From Candidatus Tiamatella incendiivivens (GTDB lineage: Archaea; Thermoproteota; Thermoprotei_A; Sulfolobales; Acidilobaceae): a DNA stretch of 64,000 nt. The DNA lies in the NCBI GenBank assembly GCA_015522635.1, contig WALW01000019.1, positions 124,001-188,000 on the forward strand, given 5' to 3'. The notes beneath the pieces are model-generated. The model was given only the letters and a program-made list of their open reading frames with translations. It ran no database searches and was not told the DNA's origin. The translations under genes and the position numbers were made by a program. Shown here in pieces: positions 7,968-16,517 of this stretch; the first letter of the stretch is position 1, and every line of letters starts with the position of its first letter.

Positions 7968-9071
7968 CTAGGAGTTACCATTACTTGATTGCTGTTTCAG
8001 TTTCCTAAACTCATCAATCAATAATGGAATTATCTCCTTTGCATCACCTACTACACCGTAGTCAGATGCCTTGAATATCGGCGCCTCCGGGTCTTTATTA
8101 ATAGCAACTACGGTTCCAGCCTCTCTTATACCGAATGTGTGCTGTGCAGCTCCACTTATACCCACTGCAACATACAGTTTTGGTTTTACTGTTTTACCCG
8201 TCTGACCTACCTGTTTTTCATGAGGTATAAACCCCATATCCACAGCTTTTCTAGAGCCCGCTACTACTGCACCCATCTCTTTAGCCAGTTCCTCAAGGAG
8301 ACTCCACAATTCTTTTGTAGCTACTCCTCTCCCACCAGAGACGAGATAATCAGCCTTCTCTATCGGTAACTCTGTCTGAGGTATAATAGTGACTTCTTCT
8401 AGGAATGCCCTTCTTTTCGGTATGCTGTCTAGTTCTATCCATGTGATTTCCCCAGCTCTACTTTCATCTCTCTCTGGCACTGGAAACACGTTAGGCCTAG
8501 CTGTTCCCATCTGAGGTCTGCGTGTAGGCGTCTTAATATGTGCAAGCATTATTGCTCCAAAAGGAGGTCGTATCATTACAACGTCTCCTGTCTTCATATC
8601 AACGTCGAAGTTCGTACAATCAGCTGTTATACCGGCTCTGAGGGTATTAGCAATATATGGGCCGAATTCTCTTCCTCTCAGAGTTGCCGAGACAAATATT
8701 ACTTCAGGTTTAACCTGTTTAGCTAGGTCAGAGAGAACTAAAGCATACTGGTCTGCACTGTAAACTTTTAGATCTGGGTGATAAATTATACGTATTTTGT
8801 CAGCGCCGTGATATATCATTTCTTTAGCTGCCTTTTCTAGAGCCTCTTTGTCCCCGCCAATGAGAACTCCTTCTATCCAAGTCTCCAGTTTTTCAGCAAT
8901 GCTCTTAGCAGGGGTTAGCATCTGTAGACTTGCTTCATGAATTTGGCCATCCTCTATTTCACCTATAACCCATATACCTTCGAATTCCCCAGGCTGTCTG
9001 CACTCCCAATCCGGACAAAGCTTTTCACAATCAACCTTCTTCTTTTTCCTTGCTGAAGGATCGAAACTCAC
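7968..9071 (-). CDS. etfA: electron transfer flavoprotein alpha subunit (FixB-like)
   Basis: Alpha subunit of an electron transfer flavoprotein. The C-terminal FAD-binding domain is clear: VSGGRGV, then SRKAVDMGFIPHEKQVGQTG, then YVAVGISGAAQHTFGIREAG and INKDPEAPIFKASDYGVVGD. It is 367 residues, with an extra N-terminus carrying Cys15, Cys19 and Cys24 (CX3CX4C) after a KKKK stretch, which ordinary ETF alpha subunits lack. It would shuttle electrons from dehydrogenases to the FixC-like oxidoreductase. The GTG start has a GAGGTGAT motif five bases upstream. It is the last gene of fixC-fixX-etfB-etfA, 12 bases after etfB. Confidence 0.93.
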   Translation of the reverse strand: MSFDPSARKKKKVDCEKLCPDWECRQPGEFEGIWVIGEIEDGQIHEASLQMLTPAKSIAEKLETWIEGVLIGGDKEALEKAAKEMIYHGADKIRIIYHPDLKVYSADQYALVLSDLAKQVKPEVIFVSATLRGREFGPYIANTLRAGITADCTNFDVDMKTGDVVMIRPPFGAIMLAHIKTPTRRPQMGTARPNVFPVPERDESRAGEITWIELDSIPKRRAFLEEVTIIPQTELPIEKADYLVSGGRGVATKELWSLLEELAKEMGAVVAGSRKAVDMGFIPHEKQVGQTGKTVKPKLYVAVGISGAAQHTFGIREAGTVVAINKDPEAPIFKASDYGVVGDAKEIIPLLIDEFRKLKQQSSNGNS

Positions 9072-9083
9072 AATTCATCACCT

Positions 9084-9887
9084 CTAAAATGAGAGAACAC
9101 CCTCCTCTTTAAGCTTCTCAATTAACCATCTGACTCCTTCTTTAGGATCACCCTGAAATACTTCCTTCTTTCTTGGAACCTCAGGAGTCCAAGTTATTCC
9201 TCCTACTATAGTTGGACTTCCCTTTAAACCGATGCATCTTGTGTCAAGCCCCATTTCCTTATTCGTCCAAACCTGTATAGGGTTCTCAAGTTTCGCCCTT
9301 ATTTTGTAGGACATTCTTACAGGACGTGGTTTCTGACTATGCATAGCTACGGATATAACTGCTGGGAGTCTGACTCTATAGATTTCTTCTCTATCCTCTA
9401 GTTTTCTTAAGAAAACTATTTCCTTCTTTTTCTCATCGTAATCAATTAGCTTCTCAACGTAATACACATATGGAAGTTTAAGCCAGCTTGCCACCTGTGC
9501 TCCTATGTGAGCAGTGCTTGAGTCTATTGTTTCCTGCCCAAATACAACTAGGTCTACTCCACCTATTTTCTCTATAACCTTGGCTAAAACATAGCTGGTA
9601 GCTAATGTGTCTGCACCGGCGAATGCTCTGTCACTAGCTAAAACACCGTCATCTACACCCATACCTATTACGTGCTGTAAACCCATTATAGCTGCTGGAG
9701 GTGCCATGGAAACCGCTGTTATCTTACCTCCATATTTATCTTTTAACTGTAGAGCGAATTCAGTAGCATCCAGGTCGTGAGGGTTTACTATGCTGGGAAC
9801 CCCTTCTCTTATTAGAGTACCTGTTTTTGGATCGAATCTAACTGCTTGTGTGTTAGGCACCCATTTTATTCCGAGAACCATTCTCAT
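9084..9887 (-). CDS. etfB: electron transfer flavoprotein beta subunit (FixA-like)
   Basis: Beta subunit of the electron transfer flavoprotein, 267 residues. The conserved segments are MVLGIKWVPNTQAVRFDP, VNPHDLDATEFALQLKD with GGKITAVSMAP, and the nucleotide-site loop VVFGQETIDSSTAHIGAQVA. In the FixABCX group this subunit carries the second flavin that allows NADH-dependent bifurcation; whether this one bifurcates needs structural alignment. A GAGGTGA motif precedes ATG 9887. The gene sits 12 bases after fixX and before etfA, one operon. Confidence 0.93.
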   Translation of the reverse strand: MRMVLGIKWVPNTQAVRFDPKTGTLIREGVPSIVNPHDLDATEFALQLKDKYGGKITAVSMAPPAAIMGLQHVIGMGVDDGVLASDRAFAGADTLATSYVLAKVIEKIGGVDLVVFGQETIDSSTAHIGAQVASWLKLPYVYYVEKLIDYDEKKKEIVFLRKLEDREEIYRVRLPAVISVAMHSQKPRPVRMSYKIRAKLENPIQVWTNKEMGLDTRCIGLKGSPTIVGGITWTPEVPRKKEVFQGDPKEGVRWLIEKLKEEGVLSF

Positions 9888-9899
9888 CTAACTCACCTC

Positions 9900-10205
9900 T
9901 TACATAAACCTGTACATTATTCCCCTACCACTCTTAGGATAATGCCATGTAATTGCGTTCATAGGGCATATCACTCTGCATGTTCCGCATTCCACGCATC
10001 CTTCATAGCTGAATACCACTTTTTCTCCTGCTAGAATATAGCATCCCGCCGGACAAAGATAGAGGCATGGTTTCGTTGGACATTTTTCACATTTCGAAGA
10101 GTCTACAGTAATATGTGGTTCAAGGCCTACATCCCATACGTCTCTTTGAAGTATATCATCTATTTTCATGGGTTTTGCTTCTGGTTTACCCTGATCTTGA
10201 GACAT
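9900..10205 (-). CDS. fixX: ferredoxin-like protein FixX
   Basis: A 101-residue ferredoxin-like partner of the FixC flavoprotein. A complete [4Fe-4S] motif is present at Cys70, Cys73, Cys76 and Cys80 (CVECGTCRVIC followed by proline). A second cysteine group, Cys39, Cys42, Cys47, Cys51 and Cys55, lies upstream and may hold another cluster, as in other FixX-type proteins, or may be degenerate. It would pass electrons between FixC and the quinone pool. A near-perfect Shine-Dalgarno AGGAGGTGA is six bases before ATG 10205. The neighbours fixC and etfB lie within 15 bases. Confidence 0.92.
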   Translation of the reverse strand: MSQDQGKPEAKPMKIDDILQRDVWDVGLEPHITVDSSKCEKCPTKPCLYLCPAGCYILAGEKVVFSYEGCVECGTCRVICPMNAITWHYPKSGRGIMYRFM

Positions 10206-10218
10206 ACCAATTCACCTC

Positions 10219-11505
10219 CTACATCTTTTTGATAAGCCTGTAACCTTTCCAGGCTAGTGAGAGTAATCCTAAACCAGCTTGTTTCCTCGCTTTGTTAAAC
10301 CCTTTCCATATTCCTGGGGTTTCCAACCCTATTTCAAAAACATTGCTTGCTGTGCCGACAGCTAGTTTCGGTAGTGCACTGAACATTCTAGCATCACTAT
10401 ACAGATCCTGCATTCCAGTTAGCCTGGTTAGGTCTTTATACGTGAAGCTTTCCTTCAGCATTCTTTCATACGTTTTTAGATTTTGCTCTGTGAAGCCTCC
10501 TTTATCATGAGCCTCTATCGCCGCTTTTGCAGCTAAGTAACCTGTATAAGCCGCGAAATCCACTCCTCGTATAGTATATCCTACGTTGAGTAAAAGTCCT
10601 CCAGCATCCCCTGTTATAAGGAAACCGTTCAATGCCAGTTTCTTAGGCATCATAGCAGGGCCTGCTTCAGGTGTAAGATGCCCTCCATACTCCATAATGT
10701 CCCCATCTATCCATAGATTTCTAAGCTGAGGATGAAGCCTTAGTCTTTCTACCATCTGGCTTATATGGTCTTTCACGTCCTTTACGGCGTGCCCCAGATG
10801 TAGGACTAGACCTATACTCACGCTATCCTTATTGGTGTAAACGAACGCTCCGCCGGGTATATATTCTGTTATGCCTCCCATTAGGAGCCAAGCCATCCCT
10901 TCGCCTTTGTTAAGCCCAAATCTCTCATTAACCTTATCTTCACCTAGCTTGATAGTCTCCTTTGCTCCAACAGCTACTTGCTCCGGCTTCAGTTTATCAA
11001 CTAAACCTAAACCTTCTAGGAGTAATCTATTTACTCCCTCTGCATCTATCACAAGGTTGGCATATACCTCGTCTGGCCCGCTTCCAACACCAATAACCTT
11101 TCCATCCTTGTAGAGTATCTTATCTACTGTGATTTCTTCAACTAGTAGTGCACCAGTTTCTCCAGCTTTATCTGCCATCCATTTGGCCAGTTGAGGCAAG
11201 TATGTTGTGAAGCTTGTGGAAGTATCTGATTGATACTCTATTGACACTAGTTTATTGCCGTCCACAAAGCTTAGTTTCTCTTTTTTAACCCATCTATGAA
11301 TAGGAGCCTTATCCAGATCGTTGCCATATATCTCTCGTAGAGGTTCTGCATATACCCTTCCACCGAAGAGTTCTTTATATCCCGGTTGTCGTCCTCGTTC
11401 CAGTACAAGGACATCAAAACCTTTCTTAGCTAGTATATAACCTGCGGCAGAGCCAGCGGGGCCAGCTCCAACTATGATTATATCCCATTTCTTCTTTACA
11501 TCCAA
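10219..11505 (-). CDS. fixC: FixC-like ETF:quinone oxidoreductase flavoprotein
   Basis: A FAD-dependent oxidoreductase of the FixC/ETF-QO family. The N-terminal dinucleotide fold IIVGAGPAGSAAGYILAKKG is followed by the FixC-typical LFGGRVYAEPLREIY, and later GFLITGDAGGLLLNVGYTIRG and a C-terminal amphipathic region likely to sit on the membrane. It probably accepts electrons from EtfAB and, with FixX, delivers them to quinone. I start at TTG 11505: a GGGGTG motif lies six bases upstream, whereas the GTG at 11514 is within it (428 residues). It heads the fixC-fixX-etfB-etfA operon. Confidence 0.92.
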   Translation of the reverse strand: MDVKKKWDIIIVGAGPAGSAAGYILAKKGFDVLVLERGRQPGYKELFGGRVYAEPLREIYGNDLDKAPIHRWVKKEKLSFVDGNKLVSIEYQSDTSTSFTTYLPQLAKWMADKAGETGALLVEEITVDKILYKDGKVIGVGSGPDEVYANLVIDAEGVNRLLLEGLGLVDKLKPEQVAVGAKETIKLGEDKVNERFGLNKGEGMAWLLMGGITEYIPGGAFVYTNKDSVSIGLVLHLGHAVKDVKDHISQMVERLRLHPQLRNLWIDGDIMEYGGHLTPEAGPAMMPKKLALNGFLITGDAGGLLLNVGYTIRGVDFAAYTGYLAAKAAIEAHDKGGFTEQNLKTYERMLKESFTYKDLTRLTGMQDLYSDARMFSALPKLAVGTASNVFEIGLETPGIWKGFNKARKQAGLGLLSLAWKGYRLIKKM

Positions 11506-11538
11506 AACGTACACCCCGCAGGGAGGGATTAACTTTTT

Positions 11539-11549
11539 GTATATATAAA
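11539..11549 (-). promoter_or_regulatory. TATA box for the fixC-etfA operon
   Basis: On the minus strand TTTATATATAC matches the archaeal TATA box. A start of transcription about 26 bases downstream falls near 11519, leaving a very short leader before the Shine-Dalgarno and TTG 11505. It lies in the 130-base divergent region shared with the plus-strand gene at 11646. Confidence 0.6.
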
Positions 11550-11645
11550 TTGATTTTTCAACTCAATGTAGCTAATTTAGGTACAAAAACCTGTGATTTC
11601 TTTTTATGTTTGCCAGACAAATATTACTATTGAGAGGTGTCTAAA

Positions 11646-12119
11646 GTGCCCATTCTTTCGAAGCCCCCTAGGATAAAGGTATTCGAAGCTCTTGGCAGTA
11701 TTGCAGATGGTAGAGTAGAAATTGTCGACGAGAACGAGTCTAGAATTATAGCTAAAATCAAAAGTTCAACAGGAGAAAAAACATATACAGTTATTGTCGA
11801 TCTAGGATCAAAGAAGGCGTATAGTAATGATAACGGAACAATACATAGGGGGTATATTGGTTACCCTATTATAGCTGTATTAATGGCCAAAGGAATCTTG
11901 CCCTTCGAGGAAAAATATGCTGAAGCTCTTAAAGGTATTCCCTGGAAGACACTCAACGAGACTTATAAGAAGTATAGCATAGTAGAGGAGATAGTTTTCA
12001 AGCAAGCAAGAAGTAATGGTGTTTACAGAAGACATTTAGAGGCTTTTGCTAGAAGAGTCCTTGGAGAACTTGGAAGACTAGAGCTTATATTCGATGAGTC
12101 ACTAGGACAGCAAGCCTAA
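11646..12119 (+). CDS. conserved hypothetical protein
   Basis: A 157-residue soluble protein with no family that I recognise. The N-terminal half looks like a mixed beta sheet (KVFEALGSIADGRVEIVDEN, then YTVIVDLGSKKAYSND) and the C-terminal half is helical (KGIPWKTLNETYKKYS, HLEAFARRVLGELGRLEL). There are no cysteines, signal peptide or membrane segments. The start is GTG 11646, six bases after GAGGTG; an in-frame GTG at 11637 lies inside that motif. It is divergent from the fixC operon and its stop overlaps the end of the convergent gene at 12116 by 4 bases. Crenarchaeal codon use supports a real gene. Confidence 0.7.
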   Translation: MPILSKPPRIKVFEALGSIADGRVEIVDENESRIIAKIKSSTGEKTYTVIVDLGSKKAYSNDNGTIHRGYIGYPIIAVLMAKGILPFEEKYAEALKGIPWKTLNETYKKYSIVEEIVFKQARSNGVYRRHLEAFARRVLGELGRLELIFDESLGQQA

Positions 12120-13087
12120 TCGACGTTTATTGTCGCTGCCTTATAGAGTTTGGCTATCTCACCTACTATCCTCCCCTCCAACCCTTCTATTATATTTCTA
12201 GTAATCCTAGTCTGAGGCATGTTTTTAGGGTATGTATTCGAATTGATATAGACCTCCATTATAGAATTGAGGATAGGTCTAATTTCGTTTAATAATCCAG
12301 CTCCCGGTATTGTAGAGGCTATAAGGAATGTTTCAGTCTCACCTGAGGGAATATTCTCCCTCCTAACAAGCTCAGATTTACCAAGACATCTTAGAGTAGC
12401 CAGCACTGTTAACGATAATCTTGTAACAGGAATATTTTTGAGTATCGCATTAATCCCCTCACTTCTGACTCCTCTCTCGAGATACTCTAGTATTTCACCA
12501 TTTCCGCTAAACAGTTTTTCTTTGACAACCTTGAAACCTAGTTGTAAGGCGTGATCTTTCATTAATTCGTATTTCCTGTAACTCGCCATGCTATTTCTTT
12601 TTACAAGGAAGCTAATGAAGGGAATGGAGGTTTTCGGTAAATAAAATACAAGATCGCGTTTGACAGTCATGCTTAACAATGGATATATGGGTATTCCCTC
12701 GTTTTCGGCCAGTCCTACAAGAACAGTACCCATAAGCTTGGGGATAATTATTAGTGTAGGTGTTTTCTTTGCAGCCAAGTGTTTTACTATGGACTTAAGC
12801 TCCTCTGCCCGGTCAATGCTTCTATTTATAGGTTCGTACTCATAAAAAGATACAGTGAAACCATGTGAGGATAAACTGTCAGCAAGTAAACCTATAGCAT
12901 GGACCAAAGGCACCTCATCAGGGCTAGGTAATGAGAGGTTCTTGAGTACTATTCCAAGAAGCCTCGTTCTATTATTTGGACCTTCTTCCTGGGATTTATG
13001 GTAATCTACGCTTATACTTCTTATCTTAATGAATCTATACTCGTCACTATAATATCTTGAGCAATGACCGATGAAGGAGTCCTCCAC
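12116..13087 (-). CDS. hypothetical protein, unrecognised family
   Basis: A 323-residue soluble protein that I do not recognise. It has alternating strands and helices suggestive of an alpha/beta fold: LLGIVLKNLSLPSPDEVPLV, HGFTVSFYEYEPINRSID, TPTLIIIPKLMGTVLVGLAE. A later region reads HALQLGFKVVKEKLFSGNG. There is no clear P-loop, SAM motif or zinc motif. GTG 13087 follows AGGTG by about nine bases and is preferred over GTG 13099, which overlaps that motif. It faces the gene at 11646 tail to tail. Confidence 0.6.
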   Translation of the reverse strand: MEDSFIGHCSRYYSDEYRFIKIRSISVDYHKSQEEGPNNRTRLLGIVLKNLSLPSPDEVPLVHAIGLLADSLSSHGFTVSFYEYEPINRSIDRAEELKSIVKHLAAKKTPTLIIIPKLMGTVLVGLAENEGIPIYPLLSMTVKRDLVFYLPKTSIPFISFLVKRNSMASYRKYELMKDHALQLGFKVVKEKLFSGNGEILEYLERGVRSEGINAILKNIPVTRLSLTVLATLRCLGKSELVRRENIPSGETETFLIASTIPGAGLLNEIRPILNSIMEVYINSNTYPKNMPQTRITRNIIEGLEGRIVGEIAKLYKAATINVD

Positions 13088-13201
13088 TTTTCTGTGCACC
13101 TACGGAACCTTGTCCTCGCATATATATTGAACAAGCGAACAGGGTTATATATCTGAGAAATTTAATCGGGAGATCAGAGTACATTTCCGTGGGAATGTGT
13201 T

Positions 13202-13597
13202 ATGGTAAATGTAAGCAATACAACTACTAATATCGGAGGAGAGGTTCTGCCTCATAGATTAACGTTGACAGGAGCTATCATCCAGTTAATACTTGTAGCG
13301 GTCTTTATAATAGGGCCTACTCCATTCTTTGTGTATATAAGTAAACTTGCATGGAAGGAATCCGTAAAAGCATCTATATATGCTGGGTTTCTGGGTTTTC
13401 TAATTCTAATCTTTCTCAACCCGATGGGGCCTGTTGCCGTTTTAGCTGACTTCCTTATTTACATGTGGGCGTTGAAAATAAGGCTGAATAATGAGTGGAA
13501 AGAAGCTTTCAGACTAAGCTTAGTTATCTGGGGACTACTACTTTTACCACTACTATTTATTGGAACCGAGATCCTAAAGCATTTCATTGCATCCTAA
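13202..13597 (+). CDS. small membrane protein, hypothetical
   Basis: A 131-residue protein with three to four predicted membrane helices: LTGAIIQLILVAVFIIGPTP, then SIYAGFLGFLILIFLNPMGP continuing into AVLADFLIYMWAL, and LSLVIWGLLLLPLLFIGTEI. The N-terminal 17 residues are polar and asparagine/threonine rich. No family is recognised. ATG 13202 follows a weak GTGGG. Its last 4 bases overlap the end of the convergent histidine ammonia-lyase-like gene. Confidence 0.6.
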   Translation: MVNVSNTTTNIGGEVLPHRLTLTGAIIQLILVAVFIIGPTPFFVYISKLAWKESVKASIYAGFLGFLILIFLNPMGPVAVLADFLIYMWALKIRLNNEWKEAFRLSLVIWGLLLLPLLFIGTEILKHFIAS

Positions 13598-15009
13598 CAA
13601 TCCTGGGAAATCCCGTATCTTCTTTTCATTTCACCTGCCATTATCTTATTTTGCTCATATATTTCCCCTACATTAGGATGATCCCCCCTCTCCAGTTCTT
13701 CCGCTATTTCTACTAAAGCCTTCTCCAAATACAATTGATCTGTCAAGAGAGATATGATTCTGAGTAACCTCAACCCAGCATTGGGTGACATAGATACTAT
13801 ATCTTCGTGGTCTAAACTTGTAGGAATATTATGAATAGTCCTGGGACCAGAGTCCGCTCTGACTTCAGCGGCTAATGAAGCTATAGTGTAATGAATTATC
13901 ATTCCTCCAACACTGCTTTTTGAGTGGGCTAGAAACTTGGGTAAGTTTACATAGCTATCGTCCAATAGTTTATTCGCTCTTCTCTCGATTAAATTAGCCA
14001 TCCATGCCAATAGTATTGCAGTATAATCACTTGCTATAGCAGGGTAAACCGCGTGGAATCCGCACTGGTGGAAAACTCCTTCAGGAGTAGCAATAGGATT
14101 ACTAGATGCGCTGCAAATTTCGTTTGCTACCACATGCTCCACATAGTTTAGGCCGTCTAGGATAGCTCCAAGTATATTAGGAGTGCACCGTAGAGAATAT
14201 GGGTCTTGTAACCTTCTCTGTTCACCTTTACATGCAGTGGATAGTCGTTCAAGTACTTCTCTCATACCTGGATGTCTCTTAGCTGATGCAATGATCGGAG
14301 ACCAGTGCTCACAGTTAGCACCTATAATCCTACCAATATGCAGCGTATTATTGAGTAACTCATCGAATAGTATTCTGGTTAATCCTAAGGAATACCCGAG
14401 TAACGCTGTGCTGTATGCTGTCGTATTTATAAGGAGGAGAGCTTCACCTCTATCGAGAACCCATTTATCTAATCCGCAGGCTTCAAACATACTGTTAGCA
14501 TCTATCAATTCACCGTTAATCCAAACTTTTCCTTTACCGAGGAGAAACTGGCTTACCAGATGTGCCGTTGGAGCTAGATCACCTGATGCACCAACACTAC
14601 CTCTCACAGGGATAGCTGGAGCTGCATTACATTCCAGGGGTTTCACCAGTCTCTCTATTGTTTCAGGCCGTATGCCTGTAAATCCTCTTGTAGCTTGGAT
14701 AACTCTGATAGCTAGAAAGAGGCGCCCTACCTCCGGTGATGATAGCGGCCCCGTACCTACTGCATGCTCATTTATGACTATTTCCTCGTATTGAGGATCT
14801 GAGAGGCGCCCTGAGTCATATAGTTTCCCAAGTCTAGTATGTATGCCATAGATTGTTCGTCTCTTAGCCTCTTCTAAAAGTATCTTTCTAGCTCTAGCTA
14901 GCGTGTCCAGCGAGTTCTTTGTTAAAATAATACCATCATTACTTTTAGACCATTCAAACAATTCATGAGGTGAGGGGCAGTTATTGCTATCGATCCTAAG
15001 TACTTTCAA
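13594..15009 (-). CDS. histidine/aromatic ammonia-lyase family enzyme (MIO cofactor)
   Basis: A member of the aromatic amino acid lyase family (PF00221). The MIO cofactor-forming tripeptide Ala141-Ser142-Gly143 is in GSVGASGDLAPTAHL. Also visible are YGIHTRLGKLYDSGR near residue 54 (canonical histidine lyases have YGxNTGFG), NEHAVGTGPLS, and FLLGKGKVWINGELID. The 471-residue length fits histidine ammonia-lyase, which converts histidine to urocanate and ammonia. The substitutions around the substrate loop, and the absence of any other hut gene here, leave the substrate uncertain: histidine, another aromatic amino acid, or an aminomutase reaction. TTG start, AGGTGACG upstream. Confidence 0.82.
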   Translation of the reverse strand: MKVLRIDSNNCPSPHELFEWSKSNDGIILTKNSLDTLARARKILLEEAKRRTIYGIHTRLGKLYDSGRLSDPQYEEIVINEHAVGTGPLSSPEVGRLFLAIRVIQATRGFTGIRPETIERLVKPLECNAAPAIPVRGSVGASGDLAPTAHLVSQFLLGKGKVWINGELIDANSMFEACGLDKWVLDRGEALLLINTTAYSTALLGYSLGLTRILFDELLNNTLHIGRIIGANCEHWSPIIASAKRHPGMREVLERLSTACKGEQRRLQDPYSLRCTPNILGAILDGLNYVEHVVANEICSASSNPIATPEGVFHQCGFHAVYPAIASDYTAILLAWMANLIERRANKLLDDSYVNLPKFLAHSKSSVGGMIIHYTIASLAAEVRADSGPRTIHNIPTSLDHEDIVSMSPNAGLRLLRIISLLTDQLYLEKALVEIAEELERGDHPNVGEIYEQNKIMAGEMKRRYGISQDC

Positions 15010-15108
15010 TAAACGTCACCTGATTGATCCGTTTTTGTAAAAGGGGATTTAGAATATTAAGGTCTCTAACTTCCTGTTTTCTATGAAAAATAATCACGGG
15101 TGATGAAC

Positions 15109-15423
15109 TTGGAAAACAATCTTCCAGTAGTACAAAAGAGGAATGGCTGCATAGAAGAGTACATCCCCGAGAAATTCATTGTTAGCCTAATAAAGAACGG
15201 TATAACCCCTTCCGCAGCCCGTGCTATTGAGGCTGACCTAAGGAAAGAGGTAACAGGTAAAAGAAGCATATCTACTATAGAACTAGCTTATTATGCATTG
15301 ACAAGACTCAGAAACAAAGGCAAGCCGTATTATCAGTCCTGGATTTACTACGACATTAATCACAAGCGTAGGAGAATAGACTACGATATTAAGCATATCC
15401 TAGGTAAAAGCATTGATGCCTAG
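15109..15423 (+). CDS. ATP-cone domain protein
   Basis: A small protein that is nearly all ATP-cone domain (PF03477): VVQKRNGCIEEYIPEKFIVS, then LIKNGITPSAARAIEADLRK and the tyrosine-rich YYALTRLRNKGKPYYQSWIYYD. ATP-cones sense ATP/dATP in ribonucleotide reductases and in NrdR, but here it stands alone, without the NrdR zinc ribbon or a reductase. The C-terminal KRRRIDYDIKH is basic. I start at TTG 15109, just after GGGTGATG (104 residues); GTG 15100 and ATG 15103 overlap that motif. It is followed 13 bases later by a radical SAM gene, so the two probably share a transcript. Confidence 0.75.
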   Translation: MENNLPVVQKRNGCIEEYIPEKFIVSLIKNGITPSAARAIEADLRKEVTGKRSISTIELAYYALTRLRNKGKPYYQSWIYYDINHKRRRIDYDIKHILGKSIDA

Positions 15424-15436
15424 GTAGGAATCTGAA

Positions 15437-16498
15437 TTGCTCTGGATAGTTCACACCACTGGCAAATGTAATCTTAGATGCAAGTATTGCGGGGGTTCTA
15501 TACCGGAAGAATTGATGCCGTGGAAACCAAAGTATTCGGCGAAGGACCTCAAGAAAATTATAGATAACGACCCTGACCCCACAATAATCTTTTACGGGGG
15601 AGAACCTCTTCTGAACCCTGAGTTCATAATGGAAATTATGGATACATTAGAGGCTAGATACGGGGTTCAAACCAATGGGACGTTACCTCATCTTCTACCA
15701 GATAGCTATTGGCAACGAATGGAAACCGTCCTCTTAAGTATTGATGGTGTTGAATGGCTAACAGATAAGTATAGGGGTAAGGGGATATATCGTAGAGTTC
15801 TAAATACAGCGATGTGGCTATCAAAATTTTGTAAATGCCGTAGAATAGCTAGGATGACTGTGACCAAAGATGCCTGCATATACAGAGATGTTGTTCATCT
15901 ACTAGAACTCGGCTCGTTTACACACGTCCATTGGCAGTTGAATGTAGTATGGGGTGATAGGTGGAGATTTCTTGACTGGGCTAGAAACAGGTATCTTAGA
16001 GGAATAACTAATCTAGTACGTTATACGGCTGAAAAATTAGTTAACGGCCAGGTACCAAAGATAATCCCATTCCTAGGGATCTTGACTGCAGAGAAAAACG
16101 GGGGATGGGGGCATATTCCTTGCGGAGCTGGGTTCAAAAGCTTCTCTATAACCACTGATGGCAGAATTCTCGCTTGTCCTATAGCTGTTAGAGAGAAATG
16201 GGCTATTCTTGGCGATATTTGGTCAGGCGTTGAGAAGGTTATGAGGATTAATGACGTCTCCCCCGAATGTGTAAAGTGCGAGTATTTCAAGTGGTGCGGA
16301 GGGCGTTGCCTTTATTCTTTATATGAGAAATATTGGGGAGATGCAGGCCAGAAAGAAATATGCTGGGTTACCAAGAGGACTATAGATCATGTTCTTAAAC
16401 TTGTCCCCATTATTGATCGCCTCGACAAAAATGGTGTTGCTTCCTGGAATGATGTTCTCTATGATCCTCTACATGATTCAACCGAAATAATCCCATAG
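15437..16498 (+). CDS. radical SAM/SPASM protein, AF0577-like putative peptide-modifying enzyme
   Basis: A radical SAM enzyme with the cluster motif Cys11-Cys15-Cys18 (CNLRCKYC), followed by the glycine-rich YGGEPLLNPEF. The C-terminal half has SPASM-type cysteines: PCGAGFKSFSITTDGRILAC, then CVKCEYFKWCGGRC and a final Cys in KEICWVTKR. Such auxiliary clusters are typical of peptide/protein-modifying enzymes. It resembles the TIGR04084 (AF0577) family, which has been proposed to modify peptides, but no substrate is established. No obvious Cys- or Gly-rich precursor peptide is seen next to it. TTG 15437 follows AGGTAGG. It is downstream of the ATP-cone gene. Confidence 0.8.
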   Translation: MLWIVHTTGKCNLRCKYCGGSIPEELMPWKPKYSAKDLKKIIDNDPDPTIIFYGGEPLLNPEFIMEIMDTLEARYGVQTNGTLPHLLPDSYWQRMETVLLSIDGVEWLTDKYRGKGIYRRVLNTAMWLSKFCKCRRIARMTVTKDACIYRDVVHLLELGSFTHVHWQLNVVWGDRWRFLDWARNRYLRGITNLVRYTAEKLVNGQVPKIIPFLGILTAEKNGGWGHIPCGAGFKSFSITTDGRILACPIAVREKWAILGDIWSGVEKVMRINDVSPECVKCEYFKWCGGRCLYSLYEKYWGDAGQKEICWVTKRTIDHVLKLVPIIDRLDKNGVASWNDVLYDPLHDSTEIIP

Positions 16499-16517
16499 GG
16501 AAGTGAAGGAACACCGG

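Noticed and set aside
14183-14794. A 203-codon plus-strand open frame
   Set aside because: It lies wholly antisense to the ammonia-lyase-like gene, whose motifs are clear; it has no recognisable domain.
15097-15150. GTGATGA at 15100 as a C box of an sRNA
   Set aside because: It is the Shine-Dalgarno region of the ATP-cone gene and no D box follows at the right distance.
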